Shown here in pieces: positions 32,845-42,407 of a DNA stretch of 64,000 bases (positions are counted from its first letter, which is position 1; every line of letters starts with the position of its first letter). The stretch is from AP-15 sp963716115 (GTDB lineage: Bacteria; Pseudomonadota; Alphaproteobacteria; ATCC43930; CGMCC-115725), in contig CAVQSZ010000019.1 of NCBI GenBank assembly GCA_963716115.1, positions 12,496-76,495 on the forward strand, written 5' to 3'. The position numbers and the translations under genes were made by a program. The notes beneath the pieces were generated by a model that saw only the letters and a program-made list of their open reading frames with translations, had not been told where the DNA came from and made no database searches.

Positions 32845-34443
32845 TCATGTCGTCTCTTCAATGTGCTGCGCGGTTCGTAATGCCAGCGCCACGCCGGTCA
32901 GGGTCGAATTGACTGTCGCGGCGGTCGGCATCACGCCGGTGCCGACGATGAAGAGGTTCTCGTGATCATGGGTGCGCCCGAACCGGTCGACGACCGAATC
33001 TTTCGGGTCGTTGCCCATGCTCATCGTGCCGGTGATGTGCTGGTTGTTGCCGTACACGCCATCCGGCGTGTATCGCAGGTTGGTGCCGCCCATCAGCTGC
33101 GCGATCTTCCCGTATTCGACCTTTGCCGCCGCCATGCCCTTGTGAACGTAGTCATCCAATCGAGTAGTGAACCTCCGGCTTGGGGATGCCGAGCGCGTCC
33201 TTTTGCGAGCTCAGAACAACGCGGTTCTCCGGGTGGGGCAATACTTCGAGCACATCCTTGACGTTGACCTGCCGCGCCGCGCGGTAGCGTAATTGCTTTT
33301 CGAGCTCGGGACCGTACACCCCCTCCTTGATCAGGTCTTCGGCGGCGGCGCGGGCTTGCGAGATATTGGTGAAGTCGAGGCGGAAGGCGGCATGTTCCGA
33401 GCGAAAGGCGCCGTCGCGGAACGTATTGATCGAAGACGGGCTTTGGAGGCCGCGCCCCAGCCACAATTCTTCATCCGCATCGAAGGTCAGCGAGCTGCTC
33501 GGGTGGTCCATCAGATTGCGGCCGACCATGTCCGAGCTGTTCGCCAGCCCCTTGGGGTATTTGTCGCTGGCCGACAGCAGCAGCAGCTTTGGGCTCTCGA
33601 TGCCGTTTGCCGCGAGGATGAACACCTTCCCCGTCACCCGGGACGAATTCTTGTTCGGGTCGTAATAGTGAACCGCCGCGATGCGTCCCTGCGGATCGTG
33701 CTCGATCCGGTGCACGACGGCATTGGGAATGATCTTGGCGCCGGCCGCCTCAGCGGTCTCCGCCGCGACCCCGCCGTCATATTGCGCGGCGATCGGGCAA
33801 ATCGGCTGGCAGTTGTTGTTGCCGCAGCAGGCCGGGCGGCCATCATAGGTGCGGCTGTTGCGGGCCGTCGTGTTGCTGACGACCTCGTAGCCGCCGACCG
33901 CGAGCCGCTCGCGAAACCGGCGCATCGACCACGGCTCGGCGACCGGCTCCATCGGGAACGGCTTCTGGCGCGGTGAGCCGGTATCGGGCGCGCCGGACAC
34001 CCCCAGCTTGACCTCGGCTTCGTAATAATGCGGCTCGAGCTCCTCATAGGTGATCGGCCAGTCCCGCCCGACGCCGTAGCGGCTCTTGATCCGCAAATCG
34101 TTCGGCAGAACGCGCCAGGCATGCGCCGCCCAGTGCCAGGTCGTGCCGCCGACCGCGCGGATGTATTCGGCCGGATAGGGGTAGGGCCCCGCCTGCACCA
34201 GATAGCCGTTGTCCTTCGGCTGATAGATGGGATGCGGCGCCCATGGCGAGGAAGGATAGGGCCCCATCCAATTGCCCTTGAACGGCGAATTTCGGTAGTT
34301 GCTTACGATCCGGCCACGGTCGAGCCGCGGCCCGGCCTCGAGGATCAACACGGAGGCGCCTTGGGTCGCAAGGCGATGCGCCGCCAAGCAGCCGCAAATG
34401 CCGGAGCCGATCACCACGATGTCGGCCGAAGCTGCTCGGGCAT
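32845..34443 (-). CDS. GMC-type FAD dehydrogenase, large subunit (copy 2; two frameshifts)
   Basis: Paralogue of the flavoprotein at 27649-29249, with the same motifs: VIGSGICGCLAA, AVGGTTWHW, RPACCGNNNCQPICP, NNQHITGTMSMG and GTGVMPTAATVNST. Two breaks are visible. Near 34423-34430 one base is missing, so that the ATG at 34443 would read MPEQL then ADIVVIG, matching MANELSADVVVIG of copy 1. Near 33153-33158 there is one extra base after PEVHYSI, before DDYVHKGMAAAKVEYG. The Cys-rich putative iron-sulfur motif is intact. It follows the gamma-2 gene after a palindromic repeat. Substrate preference may differ from copy 1, giving the cell two periplasmic oxidation activities. Confidence 0.86.
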
Positions 34444-34497
34444 CGCCCTAAGTCTCCGACCCGAAATGAAGCCCGTTATGTCAGCGGGTTATCGTCG

Positions 34498-34565
34498 CCC
34501 CGCGAAAGCGGGGGTCCAGGGGAACCGTTCGAGCCCTTGGAGCACTGGGTTCCCGCTTTCGCGGG
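34498..34565. repeat. Palindromic repeat (CCCGCGAAAGCGGG / CCCGCTTTCGCGGG)
   Basis: Same element as 5656-5722, with arms at 34498-34513 and 34552-34565. It lies inside the dehydrogenase operon, between the gamma-2 and GMC-2 genes, immediately upstream of the damaged GMC-2 start. Confidence 0.8.
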
Positions 34566-34606
34566 AACGACGAACCTATTGATATAAAACTCATTCAAGT
34601 CGTACT

Positions 34607-35059
34607 CTAAGGCTTTTCCGCCCAGCTGCCGTAGCCTCCATAGCAGTAGCTGGGCGGCTTTAATTTGTCGCTGACGACGACGTTGGTCAGATTCGTTTCG
34701 AACGTGATGCAGCGTGCCTTCTCGCCGTCGCCGACCACGCCGATGTACCACGCGGTCACAATCTTTCTCGGCAGTGCTGCAAGAGGAGAATGCTCGCTGT
34801 CGAGGACATGCTGCAATTGCAGCGGATCGATCTTTTGCTGCTCGATCAGGGTGACGAGCGCCTGCACCTCTGCTGGAAACCCCGGATCATCGGCGAGGAG
34901 CGCCTCGTACAGGCGCGACGCTTGGGCGGGATCGAGGGAGGCGCGGCCCGTCAGGATTTGCGAGGCTGCCAGAAACGCACCGCCGGCCGCATCGGCGGCC
35001 GGCGCCGCGAACGCCGGCGGGATGACCCTGGTCGCGCAGGCGGCCAACAGGCTCGCCAA
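34607..35059 (-). CDS. Gluconate 2-dehydrogenase subunit 3 family protein (gamma subunit, copy 2)
   Basis: About 150 residues are visible from a TTG at 35059. They include a hydrophobic export core (SLLAACATRVIPPAFAAPAA), LDPAQASRLYEALLADDPGFPAEV, and the closing AWYIGVVGDGEKARCITFETNLTN with PPSYCYGGYGSW, all as in subunit 3 proteins. The same frame is open further upstream through CDPARRALLASLL, which contains the Arg-Arg of a likely Tat signal. No good start codon is visible there, so the true start is probably hidden by a base error near 35100. Paralogue of 29254-29763. Confidence 0.78.
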   Translation of the reverse strand: MASLLAACATRVIPPAFAAPAADAAGGAFLAASQILTGRASLDPAQASRLYEALLADDPGFPAEVQALVTLIEQQKIDPLQLQHVLDSEHSPLAALPRKIVTAWYIGVVGDGEKARCITFETNLTNVVVSDKLKPPSYCYGGYGSWAEKP

Positions 35060-35362
35060 CAGCGCCCGTCGCGCCGGATCGCACGAGCCGGCGGTTTCCT
35101 GTGAGCGGCCGGGATCGTCAACGGGAGGGTCGTGATGCCACCCCGGGGGCCCGCTGGGCGTCCGGGGTGATGACCGCGTGGTTTGTCGGCCACGCTGGCG
35201 CGGGATCTGTCGCCGGCCCGCGGAGACCCATGAAGTCCTCCCTGCCGCTGGCGCGCTCTATGGCGTACCGCGAATTCAGCCAGCCACTGCTCAAACGGCT
35301 TGGCAACGACTTTTTCGGAAGAAGCCCAAAGCCGACATCACGGCGCCGGCGCGCGTCCCGCG
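35060..35362. other. Gap between gamma-2 and the FMN dehydrogenase
   Basis: It holds the probable missing 5' end of the gamma-2 gene (up to about 35110) and otherwise no recognisable gene. The out-of-frame continuation of the dehydrogenase reads through it to a stop at 35118. Confidence 0.5.
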
Positions 35363-36551
35363 TTACGCTCCGACGCGCTGGACATGCTCGCGTCCCAGGG
35401 ACGCGATCTTGTCTACACCGAGGTGCAACATGCTCTCGACGAGCTCCCGGTGGAAATAATCCATCAGCCCGGCGATGCCGCCCGCGCCACCCACGGTCAG
35501 CGACCACCAGACCGGCCGGCCGACCGCGACGGCATTGGCGCCGAGTGCCAGCGCCTTTGCGACGTCCATGCCCCGGCGGATGCCGCTGTCGAAGATGATT
35601 GGCGCTGCAGCCCTGCACCGCATCCACGATCTCCGGAAGGACGGTGATGGTCGCCGGCGTGCCATCCAGCTGGCGGCCGCCGTGGTTCGAGACCTGGACC
35701 GCCGCCGCGCCGGCCTTGACCGCCGTCGCCGCGTCCTCCGGCCGGGTCAGTCCTTTGATCACCACGGGCAGCCCGGTGACGTTGCGGACCATGTCAAAAT
35801 CTTTCCAGGAAAGGTCGGTCTTGAATGACGTTGCCCTGCCCGCTGGAAAGTTCCCGTAGGGGAGCCACGGCCTGGAATTGCCCAGACGGGCATATTCGTC
35901 CGACGAGCTCTGGCCGATCGCATCGACGGTCAAGATCACGGCTTTGAAGCCTGCGTCACGCGCGCGCTCGAGTATTTCCTTCGACAAGCCCGGGTCGGTG
36001 TCCAGATACATCTGAAACCATTTGGGTCCGTTGGAGGCCTTGGCGATCTCCTCCATGCTGCGCGTCGACGCGCTCGAGACGCACAGCAGACCTCCCAGCT
36101 TGGCGGCCCCCTGCGCGGTTGCGACCTCGCCTTCGGGGTGGACGAGGCCGTGGCTGCCCATCGGCGAGACAAAGACCGGATGGGGCAATTTCTCGCCAAG
36201 GATCGTGATCGAGGTGTCGATCTTGTCCCGGACGATCCCGCCCATTCGGTGCGGGATGAAGACGTAGTCGCCGAAAGCGCGGCGATTCTCCCGAAGAGTC
36301 CATTGTTCGCCGTTGCCGTTGGCAATGAAGACATAGGAGCCTTCGGGCAGCACCGCTTTTGCCTGGGCTTCCAGAATGTCGACGTTGAAGACTTCGATTT
36401 CTTTGTTGATTCCCTTGCGGACGATCGTGACCGATGGGCTGTCGGCTTCTTCGGGCGCCTGCGCGCGGGCCGACCGCACCACCGACAGCGCCGCCGCCGA
36501 AGCGGCGCCCGCCCCCGCCAAGGTCATCATTTCTCTGCGTGTGGAGATCAT
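35363..36551 (-). CDS. Tat-exported FMN-dependent alpha-hydroxy-acid dehydrogenase (L-lactate dehydrogenase family; one frameshift)
   Basis: TIM-barrel flavoenzyme that oxidises L-lactate or a related 2-hydroxy acid. The N-terminus is a Tat signal (STRREMMTLAGAGAASAAALS, cut near ARAQ at about 32). Family motifs are present: FVSPMGSHGLVHPEGEVATA near residue 130, KWFQMYLDTD near residue 180, and the catalytic SNHGGRQLDG near residue 300. The frame breaks near 35609-35613 (one base missing after DAVQG). The true end, in another frame, is APIIFDSGIRRGMDVAKALALG, then VGRPVWW and a stop at 35363; about 396 residues when repaired. Periplasmic location is unusual for LldD-like enzymes and matches its operon of periplasmic dehydrogenases. 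Confidence 0.88.
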
Positions 36552-36664
36552 CGTCGCTCACTCCCATCCATCATGCTTTAGAGGAACGCCAAGCACGACG
36601 ACCCTATACCTTGCGGTCTCGTCGACAAGCAGGCACACTTTGCTCCGGCAAGCTGATATCGCGG

Positions 36665-36684
36665 CGCGCCCCTCGAGGGGCGCG
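36665..36684 (-). terminator. 20-bp perfect palindrome after the LLM gene
   Basis: CGCGCCCCTCGAGGGGCGCG lies 59 bases past the LLM stop codon and upstream of the FMN dehydrogenase start, both on the minus strand. It would form a strong hairpin that separates the two transcription units. There is no T run. Confidence 0.5.
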
Positions 36685-36742
36685 TCGCATCGGCGCGAAG
36701 CTTGACCGGCGTCGGCCTTTTATGCGGCCCAGCCGGCCGAGA

Positions 36743-38006
36743 CTATTCGGCGGCGAGCGCCGCGGCGAACGGCGCCGGTGCTGCGCGCTCGGCGCGAGCC
36801 ATCGGCTGCGGCCACCAGCGGTCCTCCCATTCGGAAAAGAGCCCGGCGAGCCGCGGCTTCACCCGCTCGGCGAAGAGCTTGGTATTGTGCATGGCCAATT
36901 CCTTGCCCATGCTGCCGAACTGCAGGAGCAGCATCAAATGGCCGACATTGAGGTCGGTCGCGACCTCGGTCAGTTGCTCGACGACCTCGTCCGGCGAGCC
37001 GATGATCACGTAGCCGCGCTCGACGATGTCCTCCATCTGCGTCGTCGCGCGCGCCTTCTGGCGGGCGTCGAGGCTGGCGGCGCGGCCGATCTGGCCCTGG
37101 ATGCCGGCGCGCTGCGTCGCCTCGGTGATGTAGCCGGGCGGGTTGGCCCAGCGCGGGTCGACGCGCAGGCAGCGGCCGTAGAAATACTCGGCCGGCTCGC
37201 GGTAGAGCTCCATCGCCTGCGCGCGGCTCTCGGCGACGCCGACAAACTGCAGAAAGCCGGCGCGGTACGGGTTCCGGTCCTTGCCGAGCCGCGCCATCTC
37301 GTCCCAAAAGCCCTGCATCGTGGCGCGGCCGTCCTTGTAGCCGAAATACGAGAGGTAGGCGTAGACGTGGTCCATCGCCGCGCACCACTGCCAGGTCTCG
37401 ACCGAGCCGCCGCCCGGGATCCAGATCGGCGGGTGCGGCTTTTGAACCGGGCGCGGCCAGATGTTGACGTAGCGCTGCTGGTTGAAGCGGCCGTTGAAGG
37501 CGAAGGTCTCCGGCTCGGTCCACGCCCGCATCACCAGATCGTGCGCCTCGTGGTAGCGCTCGCGCAGCATCGACGGGTTCTGCCCGTAGGCGAAGCAGGT
37601 GTCCATCGGGGTGCCCACGGGAAAGCCGGCGATGAGCCGCCCGCCCGAGATCACGTCGATCATCGCGAATTCTTCGGCCACCCGCGTCGGCGGGTTGTAG
37701 AGGGCGAGCGAGTTTCCCATCACGCAGAGCGCGGTGTCGGTGGTGCGCCGGGCCAGGGCCGAGGCGATCAGATTGGGCGACGGCATCAGCCCGTAGCCGT
37801 TCGAATGATGCTCGTTGACGCAGACCGCGTCGAAGCCGCATTGCGGCGGCGAATTCGAGCTCGTCCATAAAGTCGTTGTACATCAGGTGCGCGCGCCGCG
37901 GGTCGAACAGCGAGGAGTGGATGTCGACCCACACCGAGGGATGCTTGTCGCGGAAATCCTCCGGCAATTCGGTGTAGGGCATCAGGTGAAACCACATCAG
38001 CTTCAT
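36743..38006 (-). CDS. LLM-class flavin-dependent oxidoreductase (one frameshift)
   Basis: Bacterial-luciferase-like monooxygenase, TIM-barrel, about 420 residues when repaired. From the ATG at 38006: KLMWFHLMPYTELPEDF, DFMDELEFAA, then a break near 37843-37850 (one extra base), continuing QCGFDAVCVNEHHSNGYG and MPSPNLIASALARRT with the usual NEHH active-site region. Further motifs are RVAEEFAMIDVISGGRLIAGFP, KPHPPIWIPGGGS and VIIGSPDEVVEQL. It oxidises an unknown organic substrate using reduced flavin. Downstream of the HGD-like and SPINDLY-like genes on the same strand. Confidence 0.88.
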
Positions 38007-38044
38007 GGCAGCGCTCCGCGGGAACGGTGTTCAGCAACCCTCGC

Positions 38045-39655
38045 TCAAACGTGATCGCTCAACGGCCGTGCGTCAACGGCGCAGCAGTCGCTCATCCGCT
38101 CCGACGCGGCGCGCAGATAGAGCGCCTCCAATGACCGGCACAAGGTCGCGACATCGCACGCCGAGCTCGCTTGCAGATGGCGGCGCATGCCGGCGCGCAA
38201 GGACATCAGCCGGGCGGGCGTATCCGGCGCGGTGGCGAGGGCAATCGCCATGGCTTCGAAACGGGCTTGGTCGGCGGCGACGAATTCGCCGAGCCCGGCG
38301 GCCAGCAAGAGCGAACGGCTGGTCCGGCTGGCCCAGCGGTCGCCATTGCAGGTCAGCACCGGCACGCCCTGCCACAGGGCTTCCACGGTCGTCGCGCCGC
38401 CATTGTAGGGAAAGGTGTCGAGCACGATGTCAACCCGGTCGTAGGTGCGCAGAAACGCGAGGTGTTCGGCCGCGCCTTCCAGGATCAGCCGGTCTGCGGC
38501 GATCCCGTGGCGCGCGAAACGAGCCAGCAGCGCGGCCCGGTTGGAGGCTTCGTCAAGCGTCCGATTGCGCAGCAGCAGGCGGCTGCTTGGCGCGCCGTGC
38601 AGGATGCGCGCATAGGCGGCGACGACCGGCTCGGTCAGCTTGTAGGCCGAAGCGAGGCTGCCGAACGTCAGGCGCCCGGCGGCAAAGCACGGCGGCGGCA
38701 TCACCTCGGGCACCGGATAGAGTACCGCGAACGCAAGATAGGTGCCCGGTACGCGAATGACGCGCTCGCAGCAGAATTGTTCCTCCTCGGGCGGGATCAC
38801 CGCGGCGTCGCCGACCAGGTAATCGATCTCCGGGATGCCGGTCGTGCCGTACATGCCCATCCAGCTCACCTGCACCGGGGCCGGCCGATAGCGGAACAAC
38901 GGCAATCGCCGCTGGCCGCTGTAGCCGTTAAGATCGATCAGCACGTCGAGCCCGGCCTCGGCGATGTGCGTTGCCAGCGCGGCATTCGGCACGCCGCTGA
39001 TCTGCCAGACGCGGTCCTCGGCATGATCGGCATAGCCGCTGTCGGCCGACGGGTCGCCGCCGTCCGACAGCAGGTGGATCTGGAAGCGGCCGCGGTCGTG
39101 GTTGTTGATGACGCCCCAGACGAATTTCATCCAGTTGCGTGCGTCGAAGAAGGCGCTGAGATAGCCGAGGCGCAATTTGCGGGCGCACGGGGCAGCTGCG
39201 GCGCCGGCGTCGCGGCCGACCGAACCCGCCCAGCGCTGTCGTGCCGCAAGCACCGCGGCATTGTCGCAGCTCCCGGCTCCCGGCGCGATGCAGGCGATGC
39301 CGGCCAGCGCAACCGCCCGGATTTCCAGATCGTCGCTCGCGGCGGCGCGTCGATATTCCGCGGTAGCCGCGTCGACCTCGCCGAGCTGAAACAGCGCTTC
39401 GGCAAGGTTGCAGCGCGCCCCGTTCGCGTCCGGCCGCAACTCCGTCGCTTGCCGCAACGCCTCGGCCGCCGCGCCGTAGGCCCCAAGCGCCAGGCTGGCG
39501 CAGCCGAGGCCGTACCACGCCTCGTGCAACGACGGATTGCCGGCCAGCGCATTGCGGTAGGCCTCGACCGCCGCCGCGTGATGCTTGTCGAGATGCAGTG
39601 CGTCGGCACGGCGCAATTCGCCGGAAGGGTCGGAAGGGTTTCTCCCGACGCTCAT
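38045..39655 (-). CDS. TPR plus SPINDLY-family O-GlcNAc transferase-like protein
   Basis: The protein has about 536 residues from the ATG at 39655. The N-terminal third has TPR units (AVEAYRNALAGNPSLHEAWYGLG, AEALRQATELRPDANGARCNLA, GEVDAATAEYRRAAA). The rest is the SPINDLY/OGT-like glycosyltransferase: RLGYLSAFF, EAGLDVLIDLNGYSGQRR near residue 280, PVQVSWMGMYGTTG, TFGSLASAYKL, RLLLRN, and DIVLDTFPYNGGATTVEALW near residue 425, the sugar-nucleotide region. It probably adds a sugar to proteins or a cell-surface glycan. In this sequence the frame is open straight through from the preceding dioxygenase-like gene; see that entry. Confidence 0.85.
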   Translation of the reverse strand: MSVGRNPSDPSGELRRADALHLDKHHAAAVEAYRNALAGNPSLHEAWYGLGCASLALGAYGAAAEALRQATELRPDANGARCNLAEALFQLGEVDAATAEYRRAAASDDLEIRAVALAGIACIAPGAGSCDNAAVLAARQRWAGSVGRDAGAAAAPCARKLRLGYLSAFFDARNWMKFVWGVINNHDRGRFQIHLLSDGGDPSADSGYADHAEDRVWQISGVPNAALATHIAEAGLDVLIDLNGYSGQRRLPLFRYRPAPVQVSWMGMYGTTGIPEIDYLVGDAAVIPPEEEQFCCERVIRVPGTYLAFAVLYPVPEVMPPPCFAAGRLTFGSLASAYKLTEPVVAAYARILHGAPSSRLLLRNRTLDEASNRAALLARFARHGIAADRLILEGAAEHLAFLRTYDRVDIVLDTFPYNGGATTVEALWQGVPVLTCNGDRWASRTSRSLLLAAGLGEFVAADQARFEAMAIALATAPDTPARLMSLRAGMRRHLQASSACDVATLCRSLEALYLRAASERMSDCCAVDARPLSDHV

Positions 39656-40754
39656 CCGGCTATACGGTCGAATTCCGGGCTCGGGTTGGAGCGGGCGATA
39701 GGTGTCGACGCCGACGCTCCAGCCGGTGCGGCGCGTTCCGGGCCGGCGCTTCTTCTGGAACTCGGCGCGGGCGGCCTCGTCGGCGCCGTGCAGGATGCCT
39801 TGCGGGGTGTGCCGGAAGAGGCCGGGGCGGCGGCCCGAGGGGTCGTCGTCGGCATGGTTCAGCATGACCTCGTCCATGTCGATGTTGCGGTGGTAGGAGG
39901 GCAGCTCCTCGGCGTTCAAATCCGACACCGCGACCTGCGGCACAAAGCTCAGTATCGCCACGCCCGGCGCCTCGAACGTCGCCCAGGCGGACGGCGCGAG
40001 GTGGATGCGGTCCGACATGATCGGCAATATGTGGCGGATGTTGAGCTTGAACGGGAAGAGGTCGCCCTTCCAGCCGACCACGTTCAGCGGGTCGTTCTTG
40101 TAGAAGATCGAGCTGTGGCCGCCCCCGTGGGGCTGACCATGCCGCAGCCGCACCTCGTATTCCGGCTCTTTGGGCCAGCCGTAATCGACGACATCGGGCA
40201 CTTCGAGCATGGTCGGGTCGAACGGGGTGTGGCGGCCGACATTCTCGTGCTCGGCCATGCGGATCGGCCCCGGCGACTCCACGACGAGCAGAACGTGGTC
40301 GCGGTCGTCGGGCATCTGCCGGAACGTCGTTCCCTTCGGCAGGCAGACGTAGTCGCCCGGCTCGTAGGCGATCGGGCCGAACTCGGTGGCGAACATGCCG
40401 CTGCCGCGATGCACGAAATAGAGCAGGTCGCCCACCATGTCGCGGTAGCGGTAGGGCATCGCCCGGCGGCGCCGGCTGATCGCGACCGAAACGTCGTCGT
40501 TCGCCAGCATGACCTGCCAGTCGCCGCGCGGGTCGTTCGCATCGGAGGCGACGACATCGGCGCTGTCGACCGCGCGCGCCCGGTAGTCGCCCTCGACGCG
40601 CAGCGACCTCGTTCGGCCCCTCGGTGCGGTAGAGCATCGCCACCGGACCCTGAAAGCCGTGCCGCGAAAGATGCTCCTCGCGCAGCTCGCCGAGCCCGAC
40701 CCGCGCCTGGCGCGCAAAGCGGCCGCGCGTGAAATGAATCCATGAGCGCATCAT
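39652..40754 (-). CDS. Homogentisate 1,2-dioxygenase-like cupin protein (frameshifted)
   Basis: HgmA-superfamily protein of about 365 residues. From the ATG at 40754 (GGGAGG upstream): RSWIHFTRGRFARQARVGLG, HLSRHGFQGPVAMLYRTEGPNEV, then a break near 40602-40612, continuing LRVEGDYRARAVDSADV. The core has GTTFRQMP, and the metal-site region SYHRNIDMDEVMLNHADDD near residue 295 (His and Glu ligands) with TPQGILHGAD. It should cleave a dihydroxyphenyl acid such as homogentisate with Fe(II). A neighbouring frame ends in TGA overlapping the ATG of the next gene (39652-39655). The apparent fusion with the glycosyltransferase is therefore probably caused by a second base error near 39690. Confidence 0.8.
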
Positions 40755-40987
40755 TCGAGCATCCTCCCGTCGAATTCGCTGCTTGTCGCCGATCCTACCG
40801 CGTTTGCCGCCCAGCCCCCGCGGTTTTTCGATCGGTCCGCAGTGGCGAGGGACGGTGGATTTGGGGAAATCGGTTGCCGCGCGTTCATTGCTCGTAGATG
40901 CTGGAAAGGGCGGCGGGCGCGACATGAGCGCAAAAGAACCTGCGCTGCCTTCAGACGACGCCCGTTCGCGCTGAGTGGGAGGAAGAC

Positions 40988-41494
40988 ATGGCGATCCTGA
41001 AGAAGGGGCTCGCGGGCGAGCCGGTGAAGATCCTGCAGCGAAAGCTCGGGGTTCCGGACGACGGCGAGTTCGGGTCCGGCACCGAAGATGCGCTCAAGAG
41101 CTATCAGCAGGCGAACGGCCTGACGGCGGACGGCATCGCCGGCCCGGATACTTTCGCGGCGATGAGTCTTTACGAGCTGATCCAGCTGAAGACCGGAACT
41201 TCGGGCGAAACCGTCAAAAAGCTGCAGCAGGCGCTCGGCCTTCCCGCCGACGGCCAGTTCGGCGCCGGCACCGAAGCGGCCGTCAAAGAGCTTCAGGCCA
41301 AGAACAACCTCGCCGCCGACGGCATCGCCGGCCCGGAGACCTTGGCGAAGACGACATTGTTCAAAGAAATCACCCCGCAGGCGGTCCAGCAATCCATGGT
41401 CGCGGCCGATGCCGGCGCTCCCGCGGCGGCCGCCGCTGCCGGGTCCGGCGGACGGCGCAGCATCTGGGACACGATCAAGGGCATCCTCGGCTGA
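40988..41494 (+). CDS. Peptidoglycan-binding protein with two PG_binding_1 domains
   Basis: The protein has 168 residues with two tandem PG_binding_1 repeats: KILQRKLGVPDDGEFGSGTEDALKSYQQANGL (about 12-45) and KKLQQALGLPADGQFGAGTEAAVKELQAKNNL (about 76-108). Each ends in the hallmark TADGIAGP or AADGIAGP. An Ala-rich linker and a short amphipathic tail (SIWDTIKGILG) follow. There is no signal peptide and no catalytic domain, so how it meets the cell wall is unclear. A GGGAGGAAGAC ribosome site precedes the ATG. The Tag-like gene follows within 30 bases. Confidence 0.9.
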   Translation: MAILKKGLAGEPVKILQRKLGVPDDGEFGSGTEDALKSYQQANGLTADGIAGPDTFAAMSLYELIQLKTGTSGETVKKLQQALGLPADGQFGAGTEAAVKELQAKNNLAADGIAGPETLAKTTLFKEITPQAVQQSMVAADAGAPAAAAAAGSGGRRSIWDTIKGILG

Positions 41495-41523
41495 AAATAT
41501 CGGCAGCCTCGACCGGTGAGGCG

Positions 41524-42201
41524 GTGGCGCCAGCGCCTTCTTTCGGCCCGATCCTGGAGGCGGCGCGCGCCCGCCACGGCGCGGCGGCGGTGGAGGCGCT
41601 GCTGCCGCAGCCGCGCTCGCCGGCCGAGCTCGAGGCGCTGGGCGACGACCGCTGTCTGTCGCAGATGTCGCTGCGGATCTTCCGCGCCGGGCTCAAGCAC
41701 AGCCTGGTCGACGCCAAATGGCCGGCCTTCGAGGAGGTCTTTGCCGGCTTCGAGCCGCGCCGGGTGCGGGCGATGTCGGACGAGGCGCTCGAAGGGCTGC
41801 TCGCCGACAAGCGGCTGATCCGGCATTGGGGCAAGCTCAAATCGGTGCGCGACAACGCCGCCGCGATGCTCGCGGTGGCCGAGGAGCACGGCAGCTTCGG
41901 CGCCTGGATCGCGCGTTGGCCGGGGACCGACATCGTCGGGCTGTGGGAGGAATTGGCAAAGCGTTTCAGCCAGATGGGCGGCAACTCCGGCCCGACTTTT
42001 CTGCGCATGGTCGGCAAGGACACCTTTGTCCCGACGGTGTCGGTCGTCGCCGCGCTGAAGCGCTGGGGCGTCGTGGACGCGCCGCCGAAGAACCGCCGGG
42101 ACCGCGCCGCCGTGCAGGCGTGCTTCAACGCCTGGGCGGCGCAGACCGGCCGGCCGCTCTGCCAGCTGAGCCTGATCCTCGCCCACTCGGTCGAGGAATA
42201 G
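41524..42201 (+). CDS. DNA-3-methyladenine glycosylase I-like protein
   Basis: Helix-hairpin-helix base-excision protein of the Tag family, about 225 residues from a GTG at 41524 (start uncertain; the frame is open upstream). Tag-like features are DRCLSQMSLRIFRAGLKHSLVDAKWPAFEEVFAGF (about 45-80), DEALEGLLADKRLIRHWGKLKSVRDNA and FSQMGGNSGPTFLRMVGKDTFVPTVSVVAAL. The Cys/His residues that bind zinc in E. coli Tag are not apparent, as in the shorter alphaproteobacterial branch. It would remove 3-methyladenine from alkylated DNA. Confidence 0.8.
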   Translation: MAPAPSFGPILEAARARHGAAAVEALLPQPRSPAELEALGDDRCLSQMSLRIFRAGLKHSLVDAKWPAFEEVFAGFEPRRVRAMSDEALEGLLADKRLIRHWGKLKSVRDNAAAMLAVAEEHGSFGAWIARWPGTDIVGLWEELAKRFSQMGGNSGPTFLRMVGKDTFVPTVSVVAALKRWGVVDAPPKNRRDRAAVQACFNAWAAQTGRPLCQLSLILAHSVEE

Positions 42202-42231
42202 AGCAAATCTCGATCGAGTAGGTTCGCGACT

Positions 42232-42370
42232 TTGACAAGATTGCTTCCCCGCGGGTCAAGGCCCGCGGGTCGCAATGACAACGGTCATCCTCGTCATTGC
42301 GAGGAGCCCACGGGTCCGCGCTTTGCGCGGCCCGAGGACAGGCTCCGCGACGAAGCAATCTCGATCCGGC
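42232..42370. repeat. Interspersed repeat (CGTCATTGCGAGGAGC... GCGACGAAGCAATC type)
   Basis: It holds the widespread proteobacterial element running from GTCATTGCGAGGAGCC (about 42293) to GCGACGAAGCAATCTCGATCC (about 42346-42366). A partial inverted copy (GATTGCTTCCCCGCGGGTC, CGCAATGACAACGG) stands on its left. It lies between convergent genes and has no coding capacity. Confidence 0.75.
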
Positions 42371-42407
42371 GATGCAACCCAAAAGAAATCCGCGCTAGCG
42401 CTGGCTG

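Noticed and set aside
41293..42186. Long minus-strand ORF opposite the peptidoglycan-binding and Tag-like genes
   Set aside because: Shadow of the plus-strand genes; no homology.
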